Assembly: GCF_041146395.1 (NCBI RefSeq)
Contig: NC_091009.1
Coordinates: 1,351,501 to 1,415,500, forward strand
DNA: 64,000 nt
Direction of reading: 5' to 3'
Source of the DNA: Eulemur rufifrons
Taxonomy: Eukaryota; Chordata; Mammalia; Primates; Lemuridae
Under the pieces are notes generated by a model. It was given only the letters and a program-made list of their open reading frames with translations, had not been told where the DNA came from and did not search any database. Every line of letters begins with the position of its first letter. The stretch's first letter is position 1. Position numbers and translations under genes: made by a program. Positions 1 to 11,630 of the stretch are shown here, piece by piece.

Positions 1-279
1 AAAGGTAAGTGTGAGGATTAACGGTTAGGGTTAAGCATGAGGGTTAGGGATTAGGTTTAGTGTTAAGGGTTTATGTTAGTTTAGGGTTAGAGTTAAGTGT
101 TATGGTTAGGGTTAGGGGTTAGGGTTAGATATAGGGTGCATGGTTAGGGTTACGTTTAGGGGTTAGGGTTACGGGTTAGGTTTAGGGTGAGTGTTTGGTG
201 TTAGTGTTGGGCATTAGGATAAGGGCTTAGGTTTAGGGTTAGCGTTTAGGTTTAGTGTTAGGGCTTAGATTTAGCAGTT

Positions 280-470
280 AGTTTAAGGGCACAGGACCTG
301 TTTAATCTATGGTGAGAAGGGTGCAGAATTGGTCCCGTTGACACCACACCATCGTACCTGGGCCTTGGGCCCAGACCTACATGCAGGACTCAGGGGGAGC
401 CTCTTCTCACTCATGGCATGGCTCTTTTGTAGGCTTGGTGAACTCTGAAAATAGAGGAAATGTGAGAATT
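280..470 (+). repeat. Type II island, forward
   Basis: This is a non-telomeric island of about 190 bp. In TTAGGG sense its landmarks are GGGCACAGGACCTGTTTAAT, ATGGTGAGA, CACCACACCATCGTA, CTACATGCAGGACTCAGG, CATGGCATGG, GTAGGCTTGG, AACTCTG and TGTGAGAATTAGGG. Here the last part is worn (TTTTGTAGG; AATAGAGGAAATGTGAG instead of GGAAGAAGTGTGAG). It has no coding potential beyond chance frames. Confidence 0.85.
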
Positions 471-1236
471 AGGGTTATGGTTATGGTTAACTGTTTGGGG
501 TTAGGGGTTAGGGTTCGAGTGTGGTTCAGGGGTTAGAAATTAGGAGTTAGTGTTAGTGTTAGGGTTAGGGGTTAGGGGTTAGTGTTGGTTTAGGGGCTAG
601 GGTTAGATTCAGAGTTAGGGTTAGTGTTAGGGTTAGGGTTAGGGATTATGGTTAGGGTTAGGAATTAGGGTTAGGGTTAGGCTTAAGGGATAGGATTAGG
701 GTAAAGGGTTAAGGCTTAGGGTTAGCATTAGGGATTAGGGTTAGGGTTAAGTGTTAGGGTTTTGGTCTGATTTAAGGGTTAGGGTGAGCGTTAACAGTTA
801 GGGTTAAGGTTAATTGTTAGGATTGGGGGTTAGGCTTAAGGATTCGTATTAGGGTTAGGGTATAAGGGTGAGACTTAAGTCTTATGGTTAGGGACAGGGC
901 TTTTGGTTAGGGATAAGGGTTAGGAGTTAGGGTTACTTTTAGGCATAGGGTAGGATTAGGGGTGAGGGTTAGGGTTAGGGTTAGTGTTAGGGTTGTTGGT
1001 AGTGTTAAGGTTAGGGTTAGCAGTTTAGAATTAGGGTTAGGGATTAGGTTGTATGGTTATGGCTAAGATTTAGGGTTAGAATTATGGGATAGGCGTTGTT
1101 CTCAGTGTAAGTGTTATGCATTAACTTTAGGAGATGCGGTTAAAGTTAGGGTTACTGTGTGGTCTACATGATAAGGTGAGCAGTAGGATCAGGGTTAGGT
1201 GTTACCTTCAAGGTTAGGGTTATATGTTAGGCGTAC

Positions 1237-1450
1237 TTTTTATGCTTAGGGCAGGGGCCCTGTCTGCACTAGGCGGGAGGATTAGGGGTCTAGGATTGTG
1301 GCCGAGAACTTTCTCTATCGTACACTGGGTATGGGTCCCTGGGATTCATGCAGGACACAGTGGCAGAGCCTCTTTTCACGCATGGCATGGGAGGATTGTA
1401 GGCTTTCTAAACTCTGAGAAAGCAAGAAGTCTGAGAATTAGATTTAGGGA
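1237..1450 (+). repeat. Type I island (Ia-like), forward
   Basis: The type I landmarks in TTAGGG sense are GGGGCCCTGTCTGCACTAGG, a purine-rich tract, CTATCGTACACTGGGTATGG, TTCATGCAGGACACAGTGG, GGCATGGGAGGATTGTAGGC, AACTCTGAGAAAGCAAGAAG and TCTGAGAATTAGATTTAGGG. The island is about 213 bp. It opens a partial a-II-b cassette whose spacing matches the reverse-oriented cassettes further right. Confidence 0.85.
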
Positions 1451-1969
1451 TAGGATTATGGTTAGTGTTAAGGATAAAGTTTAGCATTAGGGTGAGGGCT
1501 TAGGGTTAGGGGTTAGAGTTATGGTCAGGGTTAAAGGTTAGTGTTAGGTTTAATGGTTACAGTTAGCTTTAGGGTCAAGTGTTAGGGTTAAGGTTAAGGT
1601 TAGGGGTTAGGTTTTGGTACAGGGTAAGGGTTAACTGTTAGGTTTAGGGTTAAAGATTACGATTAGGGTTAGGTTTAAGGGTTAGTGTGAGAGATAACGG
1701 TTAGGGTTAAGGTTAAGTGTTAGGGTTAGTGGTTAAGTTTAGGTTTAAGTGTTTGTGTTAGGTTTAGGGTTAGAGTTAAGTGTTATGGTTAGGGTATGGG
1801 GTTAGGGTTAGGTTTAGGGTTCATCGTTAGGGTTACGTTTAGGCATTAGGGTTATGGGTAAGGATTAGGGTAAGGGTTTAATGTTAGTGTTGGGCGTTAG
1901 GGTCATGGCTTAAGTTTAGGGTTAAGGGTTAGTGTTAGAGTTAGCGTTAGGGCTTAGATTTAGAGGTTA

Positions 1970-2160
1970 TTTTAAGGGCACAGGACCTGTGTAATCTATG
2001 GTGAGAAGTGTGCAGAATGGGTCATCGCCACACCACACCATCGTACCCGAGGCCTTGGGCCCAGACCTACATGCAGGTCTCAGGTAGAGCCTCTTCTCAC
2101 GCATGGCATGGTTTTATTGTAGGCTTGGCTAACTCTGAGAATGGAGGAAGTGTGAGAATT
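1970..2160 (+). repeat. Type II island, forward
   Basis: All type II landmarks are present, from AGGGCACAGGACCTG through GGTCTCAGGTAGAGCC to GGAGGAAGTGTGAGAATTA. Its end lies 710 bp beyond the end of the type I island at 1,237, close to the 701-709 bp spacing of these two families elsewhere in the window. Confidence 0.85.
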
Positions 2161-2950
2161 ATGGTTATGATTAGGGTTAGGTGTTTGGGGTTAGGGGTTA
2201 GTGTTCGCGTGAGGGTTAGGTGTTAGGGATTAGGGGTTAGGGTTAATGTTAGCATTAGGGGTTAACGGTTAGGGTTGGGTTAGGGACTAGGGATAGATTT
2301 AGCGTTGGGGTTAGGGTTAGGGTTAGGGGTTAGGGTTTAGGGTTAAGGGATAGGATTAGGGTTAAGGGTTAAGGCTTAGGGTTAGCATTAAGGGATAGGG
2401 TTAGGGTTAAGGGTTAGGGTTATGGTCCGAGTTAAGGGTTAGGGTGAGGGTTAACAGTTAGGGTTAGGGTTATAAGTTAGGGATAGTGTTAGGTTTAAGG
2501 TCTAGGGTTAGGGTTAGAGGTAGCTTTACTGCTAAGATTAGGTCTCGGCATTAAGGTAAGTGTTAGTGTTAGGGTTAAGGGTTAGGGTTAGGTTTAATTG
2601 TTAGGATTAGGATCAGAATTAAGGGTTAGGCTTAGGGTTAGGGGATAGGGTTAGGGTTTAGGGTAAACTTTTAAGGTTATGTTTAGGGATAAGGTTAGGG
2701 TTAGCGTTTAAGGTTAGGGTTAGTATTAGGGTTGTTTGTAGGGTTAAGGTAATGTTTAGTGGTTAGAATTAGGGTTAGGGATTAGGGGTTACTGTTATGG
2801 CTAGGAGTTAGGGTTAGAATTAAGTGATAGGGGTTGTTCTTAGCATAAGTGTTATGCATTAATGTTAGGATAAGTGGTTAAAGTTAGGTTTACGGTGAGG
2901 TTTATGTGTTAAGGTGAGCAATAGGATCAGCGTTAGAATTATGAGTGAGG

Positions 2951-3165
2951 GGTAGGGTTTTGCTTAGGGTATGGGCCCTGTCTTCCCTAGGAGTGGGACT
3001 GAGGGGGATGCGATTGTCACCAGAAACCCACTCTATCGTATGCAGGGTATGGGCCCATGGGTTTCTTGTAGGACACTCTGGCAGAGCCTGATTTCACGCA
3101 TGGTAAAGGAGGATTGTAAGCTTTCAAATCTCTAAGAAAGTAAGAAGTCTGAGAATTAGATTTAA
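2951..3165 (+). repeat. Type I island (b position), divergent, forward
   Basis: This is a type I island with many differences: GGGTATGGGCCCATGGGTTT is kept, but the cap reads TTCTTGTAGGACACTCTGG and the 3' part reads GGATTGTAAGCTTTCAAATC. Its end lies 1,005 bp after the end of the preceding type II island, which is the b-II spacing of the cassettes. By position it is therefore the b member. Confidence 0.75.
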
Positions 3166-3483
3166 GGTTAGGATTATCGTTATGGTTAGGGATGAAGTTT
3201 AATCTTAGGGTGAGGGCTTCAGGTAAGGGGATACGGTTAGTTTTAGGGTTAAAAGTTACTGTTAGGTTTAACAGTTACAGTTAGACTTAGGGTTTAGGTT
3301 TAGGGTTAGGGTTAAGCTTAGGGGTTATGGTTTGGTACAGGGTTAGGGTTAAGTGTTAGGGTTAGGGTTAAAGATCATGACAAGGGTTAGAGTTAAGGGT
3401 TAGTTTGAGTGTTAACAGTTAGGGTTAAGGATAACTTTTAGGGTTAGGGGTTAGGATTAGTGTTAGGGCTGAGATTTAGCGGT

Positions 3484-3680
3484 TAGTTTAAGGGCACAGG
3501 ACCTGTTTAATCTATGGTGAGAGTGGTGCACAGGGTTGCTGCGACACAACACCACCGTACGCTGGGCCTTGGGCCAAGACCTACATACAGGACTCAGGTG
3601 GAGCCTCTTCTCACGCATGACATGGCCGTATTGTAGGCTTGGTTAACTCTGAGAATGGAAGAAGTGTCAGAAATCGGGTT
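3484..3680 (+). repeat. Type II island at the polarity switch, forward
   Basis: A complete type II island runs from AGTTTAAGGGCACAGGACC to GAATGGAAGAAGTGTCAGAA. It is the last forward element. Only about 20 bp separate its end from the flip to CCCTAA polarity, so a breakpoint lies at or just after the island. Confidence 0.8.
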
Positions 3681-3690
3681 AGGGCTGGCT

Positions 3691-3705
3691 GTAGGTGTTT
3701 TTAAC
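3691..3705. other. Head-to-head polarity switch, TTAGGG to CCCTAA
   Basis: Immediately left of here the G-rich strand is on top; immediately right the C-rich strand is on top (GTAGGTGTTTTTAACCCCTA). TTAGGG followed by CCCTAA is the polarity expected from end-to-end joining of two telomeric tracts. It could equally be an inversion inside a satellite block, since both sides are degenerate and carry islands. Confidence 0.85.
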
Positions 3706-3816
3706 CCCTAACCCTAACACTAACCCCCTAATCCTAACCCTAACACTAACCCCAAGGTTAAATCTAACCTTAACCCCTACGACAACCCTAACCCTAACCC
3801 TAACCCCTCTCACTGT

Positions 3817-3862
3817 AGAATAAACAGGTCCTGTGCCCTTAAACTAACCACTAAATCTAAGC
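3817..3862 (-). repeat. Truncated type II island fragment
   Basis: CCTCTCACTGTAGAATAAAC followed by AGGTCCTGTGCCCTTAAACT is the 5' end of a type II island in reverse orientation. The remaining 150 bp or so of the island is absent: telomeric hexamers abut it directly on the left. It lies 117 bp from the polarity switch and looks like debris of that rearrangement. Confidence 0.75.
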
Positions 3863-4355
3863 CCTAACATCAACCCTAACCTCTGACCCTAAACCTAAGC
3901 CCTGAGCCTAAAGCCCAACACTAACTCTAAACTCTTACCCTAAAGCTAATCCCTAACCCTAATGCTAACCTCTAAACGTAACCCTAACTGTGAACCCTAA
4001 ACCTAACCCTAACCTCGAGCGCTAACCATAGCACTTAACTCTAACCCTAAACCTAACATGAACCCTTAATCCTAACACTAACCCTAACTCTTAACTTTAA
4101 CCCTGACTGTTAACCCTCACACTAACCTTTAAACCTAACCTTAATCGTAATCTTTAACCATAAACCTAATATTTAACCCTAATCCTGTACCAAACCCTAA
4201 ACCCTAACCTTAAACCTAACCATAAACCTTAACCCTGAACCTAACTGTAACGGTTAAAACTAAGAGTAACCTGTAACGCTACCCATAACCCCTAACTCTA
4301 AGCCTTCACCCTAACACTAACCTTGATCCTTAACCCGAACCCTAACCCTAACCCT

Positions 4356-4569
4356 AAATCTAATTCTCAGTCTTCTTGCTTTCTTAGAGTTTAGAAAGCC
4401 TACAATCCTCCCATGCCATGCGTGAAAGGAGGCTCTTCCACTGTGTCCTGAATGAACCGCTGGGGCCCATGGCCAGAGTACGATAGAGTGGGTTCCTGGT
4501 GACAATCCCAGCCCCCTAACCCCCCACCCCGCCTAATGCAGACAAGGCCCGTGCCCTAAGCATAAACTC
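4356..4569 (-). repeat. Type I island (Ia-like), reverse
   Basis: Type I landmarks are readable on the bottom strand. Odd points are an altered cap (CTGAATGAACCGCTGGGGCC on top) and GGCCAGAGTACGATAGAG where most copies have CCCAGAGTATGATA. It is the first intact island right of the polarity switch. Confidence 0.8.
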
Positions 4570-5733
4570 TACACCTCACCCAAAACTCTAACCCTGAAAA
4601 TAACATTTAACCCTGATTCTATTGCTCACCTTAGAATGTAAACCTCACCGTAACCTGAACTTTAACCTCTTATCCTAACGTTAATGCATAACACTTACCC
4701 TGAGATTAACCCCTATCCCATAATTCTAACCCTATCTCCTAGTCATAACTGTGACAACTAATCCATAACCCTAATTCTAAACCACTAACACTAACTGTTA
4801 CCCTACGTAGTTACTGTTACGGTAACCTACTGTTACCCTAACACTGAACCTAATCCTTACTCCTAACGCCAAAGCTATGGCTAAAAATAATGCTAACCCT
4901 TGACCCTTTACCCTAACTCCTAACCCTAATCCTAATCCTAACCACTAAACCCAACCTTAGCTCTTAACCCGAACCCTAAACCTTACCCTGACGCCTAGAC
5001 CTAACCCTGACACTAACCTAACACCTAACCCTAATCATAACCCCTAAAGCTAACCCTAACCCTGAACCCTAAACCTAACCCTAACACTTAATACTAACTA
5101 TATCCCTAACCCCTAACCCCAACCCTAACCCTAACCATTAACCCTCACCCTAACCCTTAAACCGGACCCTAACACTAAATCTTAACCCTAAACCTACGCT
5201 CAACCCTTAACCATAATCCTATCCCTTAACCCTAAACCTAACCCCTAACCCTAAACCTAACACTAACCCCAATCCTAATTCTAACCATAGCCCTTAATAC
5301 ATCACTACGCCTAACCCCTAACCCTAACCCTAACCCTAACCCCTAATGCTAACCCTAACACTGAACCCTAAACCTAACCCTATCCCTAACCCTTAAACAT
5401 AACTCTATCCCTAACCAATAATCCTAAGCCTAATCTTTAACCCTCACCCTAGAGCTTAACTCAAACCGTAACCCTAAGCCTAAACCCCAACCCTAACACT
5501 TAACACAAACCCTAAGCCTTAACACTTAACTCCAATCCTATCCTTTAACCCTAATACTAACCCTGATGCCTAATCCTAACCCTAACACTAACCCCAACCA
5601 TAAATCTAACCCTAGCCCCTAACGCAAAACTAACCCCTAACCCTAACACTAACCCTAAATCCTAGTCCCTAACCACTAAACCTCACTTGAACCCTAACCC
5701 CTAACACCAAACCCTTAACCCTAACCATAACCC

Positions 5734-5930
5734 TATTTCTCACACTACTTCCATTCTCAAAGTTAACCAAGGCTAAAATACAACCATGCAATGCGTGAGT
5801 AGAGTTTCCGCATGAGTCCTGCAAGTAGGTCTGGGCCAAAGGCCCAGAATCCGATGGTGTGGTGTCGCATGTAAACATTCTGCACCCTACTCACCATAGA
5901 TTACACAGGTCCTGTACCCTTAAACTAACT
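5734..5930 (-). repeat. Type II island, divergent, reverse
   Basis: Runs from TTCTCACACTACTTCCATTC to the CCTGTACCCTTAAACTAACT end. Several class landmarks have decayed (CATGCAATGCGTGAGTAGAG in place of CATGCCATGTGTGAGATGAG). It is one of the more divergent type II copies. Confidence 0.75.
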
Positions 5931-6437
5931 GCCAAATCAAAGCCCTAACACTGACCCTAACCCCTAACCCTAAACCTAAGCCCTCACCCTAATGCCCAAC
6001 ACTAACACTAAATGCTTACCCTAAACCTAACCCCTAAATGTAACCTTAACCATGAACCCTAAACCTAACCCAAACCCCTAACCCTAACCATAACACTTAA
6101 CTCTAACCCTAAACCTAACATGAACACTTAACCCTAACCCTAACCCATAACCCTAACACTTAACCTTAACCCTAACCGTTAACCCTCACACTAAACCTTA
6201 ACCCTAACCCTAATCCTAATCTTTAAGCCTAAACCTAGCACTTAACCCTTACCCTGTACCAAAACCTAAACCCTAATCTTAACCCTAAGCTTAAACCTTA
6301 AAGCTTAACCCTAAACCTAACTGTAACTGTTGAACCTAACACTAACCTTTAACCCTGACCCTAACCGAAACCCCTAACCCTAAGCCCTCACCATAACAGT
6401 AACCTATATTGCTAACCCTAACCCTAATCCTAGCCCT

Positions 6438-6650
6438 AAATTTAATTCTCAGACTTCTTGCTTTCTCAGAGTTTACAAAGCCTACAATCCTCCCATGCCA
6501 TGTGTAGAAGGAGGCTCGGCCACTGTGTCCGGCATGAAACCAAGGGGCCCATACCCAGCGTATGATAGAGTGGCTTCCGGCATCTATCCTAGCCCTCTAA
6601 GCCCCCTCCTAGAGCAGAGAGGGCTCGTGATATAAGCATAAACACTACCC
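6438..6650 (-). repeat. Type I island, divergent, reverse
   Basis: The type I 3' half is clear (AATTCTCAGACTTCTTGCTT, then CAGAGTTTACAAAGCC). The GC-rich 5' end is poor: CTAGAGCAGAGAGGGCTCGT replaces the usual TGCAGACAGGGCCCGTGC. It does not fall into subtype a, b or c. Confidence 0.75.
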
Positions 6651-7487
6651 CTCACCCATAACCCTAACCCTGAACATCACAGCTCACCCTGATACTATTG
6701 CTCACCTTAACACATCAACCTCACCATAACTCTAACTTGAACCCGTTATCCTAACGTTAATGCATAAGACTTACCCTAAGAACAACCCCTATCCCTTAAT
6801 TCTAACCCTAACTCCTAGCCACAATTGTAACACCTAATCCCTAAGGCTAATTCAAAACGGCTAAACATTACCTTATCTCTACAAACTAACCCTAACCCTA
6901 ACTGCTAACCCTAACCGTACACCTAAAAATAACCATAACACTTGACACTTAACCCTAACCCTTAACCCTGATCCTAATCCTAACAATTAAACCTAACCCT
7001 AACTCTTAAGCCTAACACTAACACGTACTCTAATGCCTAGACCTAACCCTAAGAGTAAACGTAACCCCTAACCCTAACGCTAATCCCTAATGCTAACCCT
7101 AACACTGAACCCTAATCCTAAGACTTAAACCTAACTCTATCCTTAACCCATAACCCTAGCCCTAACCGTTAACCCCACACTAACCCTTAACTCGAACTGT
7201 AACCCTAACCCTTAAAACTAAACCTAACACTTAACGCTAACCCTAAGCCTTAACGCTTAACCCTTATCCTATCCCTTAACCCTAACCCTAACCCCTAACG
7301 CTAACCCTAACCCCACTCTAAATCTAACCCTAGCCCCTAACCCAACCCTAACCCCTAAGCCCTAACCCTATCACTAAACCCAACACCTACTCCCTAACCC
7401 CTAATCCTCACTCGAAGCTTAAGCCCTAACCCTAAGCCCTCTCCCTGACTAATCTTCATCCCTAACCCTAACCATAATCCTAACCCT

Positions 7488-7695
7488 AAATCTAATTCTC
7501 AGACTTCTTGCTATCTCAGAGTTTTAAAAGCCTACAATTCTCCAAAGCCATGCGTGAAAGCTGGCTCTGCCACAGTGTCCTGCATGAAACCCAGGAGCCC
7601 ATACACTGCGTACGATAGAGTGGGTTCCCGGGGACAATCACAGTCCCCTAACTCCCCCTGCTAGTGCTGACAGGGCCCATGCCCTAAGCAAAAAC
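7488..7695 (-). repeat. Type I island (Ib-like), reverse
   Basis: The Ib signature GAGTTTTAAAAGCCTACAAT and GTGAAAGCTGGCTCTGCC is present. Its start is 1,013 bp from the next type II island, matching the b-II spacing of the cassettes. It therefore looks like the b member of a partial cassette. Confidence 0.75.
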
Positions 7696-8500
7696 CCTGC
7701 ACCTCACCCATAACCCTAACCCTGAACATAACACCTAACCCTGATGTTATTGTTCACCTTAACACGTAAACCTCACTGTAACCCTAACTTTAACCCCTAT
7801 CCTAATGTTATTGCATAACACTTACCCTAAGAACAAACCCTATCCCTTAATTCTAAGCCTAACTCCTAGCATAACCGTAACACCTAATCCCTAACCTTAA
7901 TTCTAAACTGCTAAACATTACCTTCACCCTACAAACAACCCTAACACTAACCCTAACTCTAACCGCTAACCCTAACCCTAACCATTACCCTGATCATAAT
8001 CCTAACAATTAAACCTAACCCTAATTCTTAACCCTAACACGAACCATTACCATAATGCCTAGACCTAACCCTAACTGTAACCCTAACCCCTAACCCTAAC
8101 CCTAACCGCTAATGCTAACCCTAACCCCGAACCCTAAACCTAACCCTAACCCTATCCCTTAAACCTATTACTATCCCTAAACCATTACCCTAATCGCAAC
8201 TGTTAACCCTCACTCTCACCCTTAACTTGGAACGAAACCCTAACCCTTAACCCTAACCTTAACCCTTACTGCTAATCTTAAGCCTTCACCCTTTACCTTA
8301 ATCCTATCTTGTAAGCCTAACCCTAACGCTGACCCCTAACCCACCTGAACATTAACCCTAAACCTAAATCTAACGCTAGCCCCTTACAAAAACCTAACAC
8401 CTAACCCCTGACACACTAATCCTAACTTCTAATTCCTAACCACTAAACTTCACTCAAACCTAAACCTCTAACCCCAAATACATAACCCTAACCATAACCC

Positions 8501-8700
8501 TAATTCTCACACTTCCTCCGTTCTCAGAGTTGCCCAAGCCTACAATAGAGCCATGCCACAAATGAGAAGAGGCTCTGCCTGAGTCCTGCATGTAGGTCTG
8601 GGCCCGAGGCCCAGGTACGATGGTGTGGTGTTGAGGCGACCCAGTCTGCACCCTTCCCACCATAGATTAAACAGAGCATGTGCCCTTAAACTAACCACTA
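8501..8700 (-). repeat. Type II island, reverse
   Basis: TTCTCACACTTCCTCCGTTC to ATGTGCCCTTAAACTAACCA, with a clear ATGTAGGTCTGGGCCCGAGG core. It pairs with the Ib-like island at 7,488 and precedes the first full cassette. Confidence 0.8.
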
Positions 8701-9194
8701 AATCTAAGCCCTAACACTAAACCTAAATCCTAACCCTAAACCTCGGCCCTTATCCTAACGCCCAACAGTAACACTAAACACTCACCCTAAACTTAACCCG
8801 TAACCCGAACCCCTAAATGTAACCCTAACCATGAACCCTAAACCTAACCCTAACCTCTAGCCATAACCATAACACTTAACTCTAACCCTAAACGTTACAC
8901 GAAGCCTTATTCCTAACCCTAACCCCAACCAAACACTTAATCTTGACCCTTACCATTAACCCTCACACTAATCCTTAACCCTAACCCTAATCCTAATCTT
9001 TAACCATAAACCTAACACTGAAGCCTAACCCTGTGCCAAACGCTAAAACCAAACCTTAACCCTAACCCTGAAACTTAACCATAAACGTAACTGTAACTGT
9101 TAAAAATAACACGAACCTTTAACCCTAACCCCTAACCCTAAGAGCCCACCCTAACACTAATCTTCCTCGCTAAACATTACCATAATCTTACCCC

Positions 9195-9410
9195 TAAATC
9201 TAATTCTCAGACTTCTTGCTATCTCAGAGTTTAGAAAGCTTACAATCCTCCCATGCCATGAGTAAAAGGGGTTCTGCCACTGTGTCCTGCATGAAACCCA
9301 GGAGCCCATACCCAGTGTACGATACAGTGCGTTCCCGGGCACAATCCCATCCCCCTAACCCCCGCCCCCCGCCCAGTGCAGACAGGGCCCGTACGCTAAG
9401 TATAAACACT
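9195..9410 (-). repeat. Type Ic island, cassette 1
   Basis: Subtype c is recognised by CCATGCCATGAGTAAAAGGG on top where subtype a has CATGCGTGAAAGGAGG. It opens the first c-b-II-a cassette; the Ib island follows 530 bp later. Confidence 0.8.
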
Positions 9411-9724
9411 ACCCCTAACAGATAACCCTCACCCTGAATATAACACCTGACCCTGATCCTATTGCTCACCTTAAAACATAAACCTCCCCGTAACCCTAAC
9501 TTATCCCCTTATCTTAACGTTAATGTATAACACCCTGAGAAGAAGCCCCATCCCATAATTCCAATCCTAATCCCCAGCCATAACCATAACACCTCATCCC
9601 TAATTCTAAAATGCCAACTCTACCTTCACCCTACCAACAACCCTAACCCTAACCCTAACCTCTAACCCTAAGCCCTCACCCTATCACTAATCTTCATCAC
9701 TAAACCGTACCGTAATCCTAACCC

Positions 9725-9934
9725 TAAATCTAATTCTCAGACTTCTTGCTTTCTCAGAGTTTTGAAAGCCTACAATCCTACTAAGCCATGCATGAAAGCC
9801 GGCTCTGCCACAGTGTCCTGCAAGAAACCCAGAGGCCCATACACAGCGTACGATAGAGTGGGTTCCCAGAGACCACAACAGACCCCTAACTTCGATTCCT
9901 AGGGCATACAGGGCCCATGCCCTAAGCATAAACA
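9725..9934 (-). repeat. Type Ib island, cassette 1
   Basis: Subtype b is recognised by GAGTTTTGAAAGCCTACAAT, CTACTAAGCCATGCATGAAA and AGCCGGCTCTGCCACAGTGT. The GC-rich cap differs from other b copies (TTCGATTCCTAGGGCATACA). Confidence 0.8.
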
Positions 9935-10709
9935 CTAGCCCTCACCCATAACCCTAACCCAGAACATAACACCTAACCCTGATACTACTGCTCACCTTAA
10001 CACGTAAACCTCACCGTAACCCTAACTTTAACCCCATATCCTAACGTTAATGCATGACACCCTGAGAACAAGCCCTGTACTGTAATTCTAACCCTAACTC
10101 CTAGCCATAACCATAACACCTAATCTCTAATTCTGAAACGCCAACCCTAACCTTAACCCTACCAACAACACTAACACTAACCCTAACCCCTTACCCTAAC
10201 CCTATGCCTAAAAATAACCCTAACCGTTGATCCTTAGTCATAACCCCTAACCTTAACCCTAACCCTTAACCCTAATTCCAATCCTAACAATTAAACATAA
10301 CCCTAACTCTGAACCCTAACTCTAACCTTTACATTAATGCCTAGAGTTCTAACCCCAACACTGACCTACAGTTACAAGTAACACAAACCCCTAATTATAA
10401 CCTTAAACCTGAACAATAAACCTAATCCTTAACCCTAACCCCCTAACGATTAACCCTCACCCTAACCCTTAACCCTGACCCTAACCCTAAACCTGAACCC
10501 TAACCCTAAGCCTAACCCTTAACCCTAACCCTATCCATTAACCTTAACCGCTAACCATAACACTAACCCCAACCCTAAACCTAACCCTGGCCCCCTAACC
10601 AAGAATTAACACCGAACCCGTAACACTAATTCTACCCCTAACCACTAGCACCTAACCCTGACTCGAAACTTAACCCCTAACTCGAAACCCCTAACCGCAA
10701 ACCTAACCC

Positions 10710-10910
10710 TAATTCTCACACTACTTCCATTCCCAGAGTGAAGCAAGCCTACAATACAGACATGCCATGTGTGAGATGAGGCTCCACCTGAGTTCTGCAT
10801 GTAAGTTTTGTCCCAAGGCCCAGGGAATGATGTTGTGCTTTCATGGTGACTCTGACCGCACCCCTCTCACCTTAGATTAACCAAGTCCTGTGCCCTTAAA
10901 CTGACCGCTA
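10710..10910 (-). repeat. Type II island, cassette 1
   Basis: AATTCTCACACTACTTCCAT through ATGTGTGAGATGAGGCTCCA to CAAGTCCTGTGCCCTTAAAC. It sits 985 bp after the Ib start and 709 bp before the Ia start. Confidence 0.8.
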
Positions 10911-11418
10911 AATCTGAGCTCTACCACCAACCCTAACCACTGACCCTGAACCTAAGCCCCGAGCCTAAAGCCCAACACTAACACTAAACCCTTACCCTAA
11001 ACCTAATCCCTAACCCTAATGCTAACCCCTAAACGTAACCCTAACCGTGAACAGTAAACCTAACCCTAACCTCTAACACAAACCCTAACACATAACTCTA
11101 ACCCTAAAACTTACCCTAACCCTTAACCCTAAACGTAAACCCTACCGTAACTCTTAACCTTAACACTAACCGTTAACTCTCACGCTAACCTTTAATCCTA
11201 ACACTAATCCTAATCTTCAATCCTAAACCTAACACTTAACCCTAACCCTGTACCAAACACTAACCCCTCATCTTAACCCTAAAGGTAAACCTCAACCATA
11301 AACCGAACTGTAACCGTTAAACCTAAGAATAACCTTTAATCCTAACCCTAATCCCTAATCCTAAGCCCTCACCCTAACACTAAACTTCATCCTTAACCCT
11401 AACCATAATCCTAACCCT

Positions 11419-11630
11419 AAATCTAATTCTCAGACGTCTTGCTTTCTTAGAGTTTAGAAAGCCTGCAATCCTCCCATGCCATGCGTGAAAGGAGGCTCTA
11501 CCACTGTGTCCTGTATGAAACCCACGGGCCCATATCCAGAGTACGATACAGTGGGTTCCTGGTGACAATCCCAGCCCCCTAACCTTCCACACCGCCTAAT
11601 GCAGACAGGGCCCATGCACTAAGCATAAAC
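11419..11630 (-). repeat. Type Ia island, cassette 1
   Basis: Subtype a signature: GAGTTTAGAAAGCCTGCAAT, CCATGCCATGCGTGAAAGGA and CCACGGGCCCATATCCAGAG. It closes cassette 1 (9,195-11,630). Confidence 0.85.

Larger units (their letters stand above)
1..3700 (+). repeat. Degenerate TTAGGG telomere-like satellite, forward block
   Basis: The top strand is made of TTAGGG hexamers mixed with one-base variants (TTAGTG, TTAAGG, TTAGGC, TTACGG, GTTAGGGA). Perfect runs are short; one of the better ones is near 960-990. Five conserved non-telomeric islands interrupt it in forward orientation. No gene is visible. The block continues past the left edge of the window and ends where polarity flips near 3,700. 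Confidence 0.95.

Noticed and set aside
1..3700. Functional chromosome end (true telomere)
   Set aside because: Hexamers are too degenerate, islands interrupt them, and no long pure TTAGGG run is present.
3691..3705. Ancestral chromosome fusion site
   Set aside because: The polarity fits, but both sides are degenerate island-bearing satellite instead of terminal telomere, and opposite switches occur elsewhere in the window. I kept it as a junction only.
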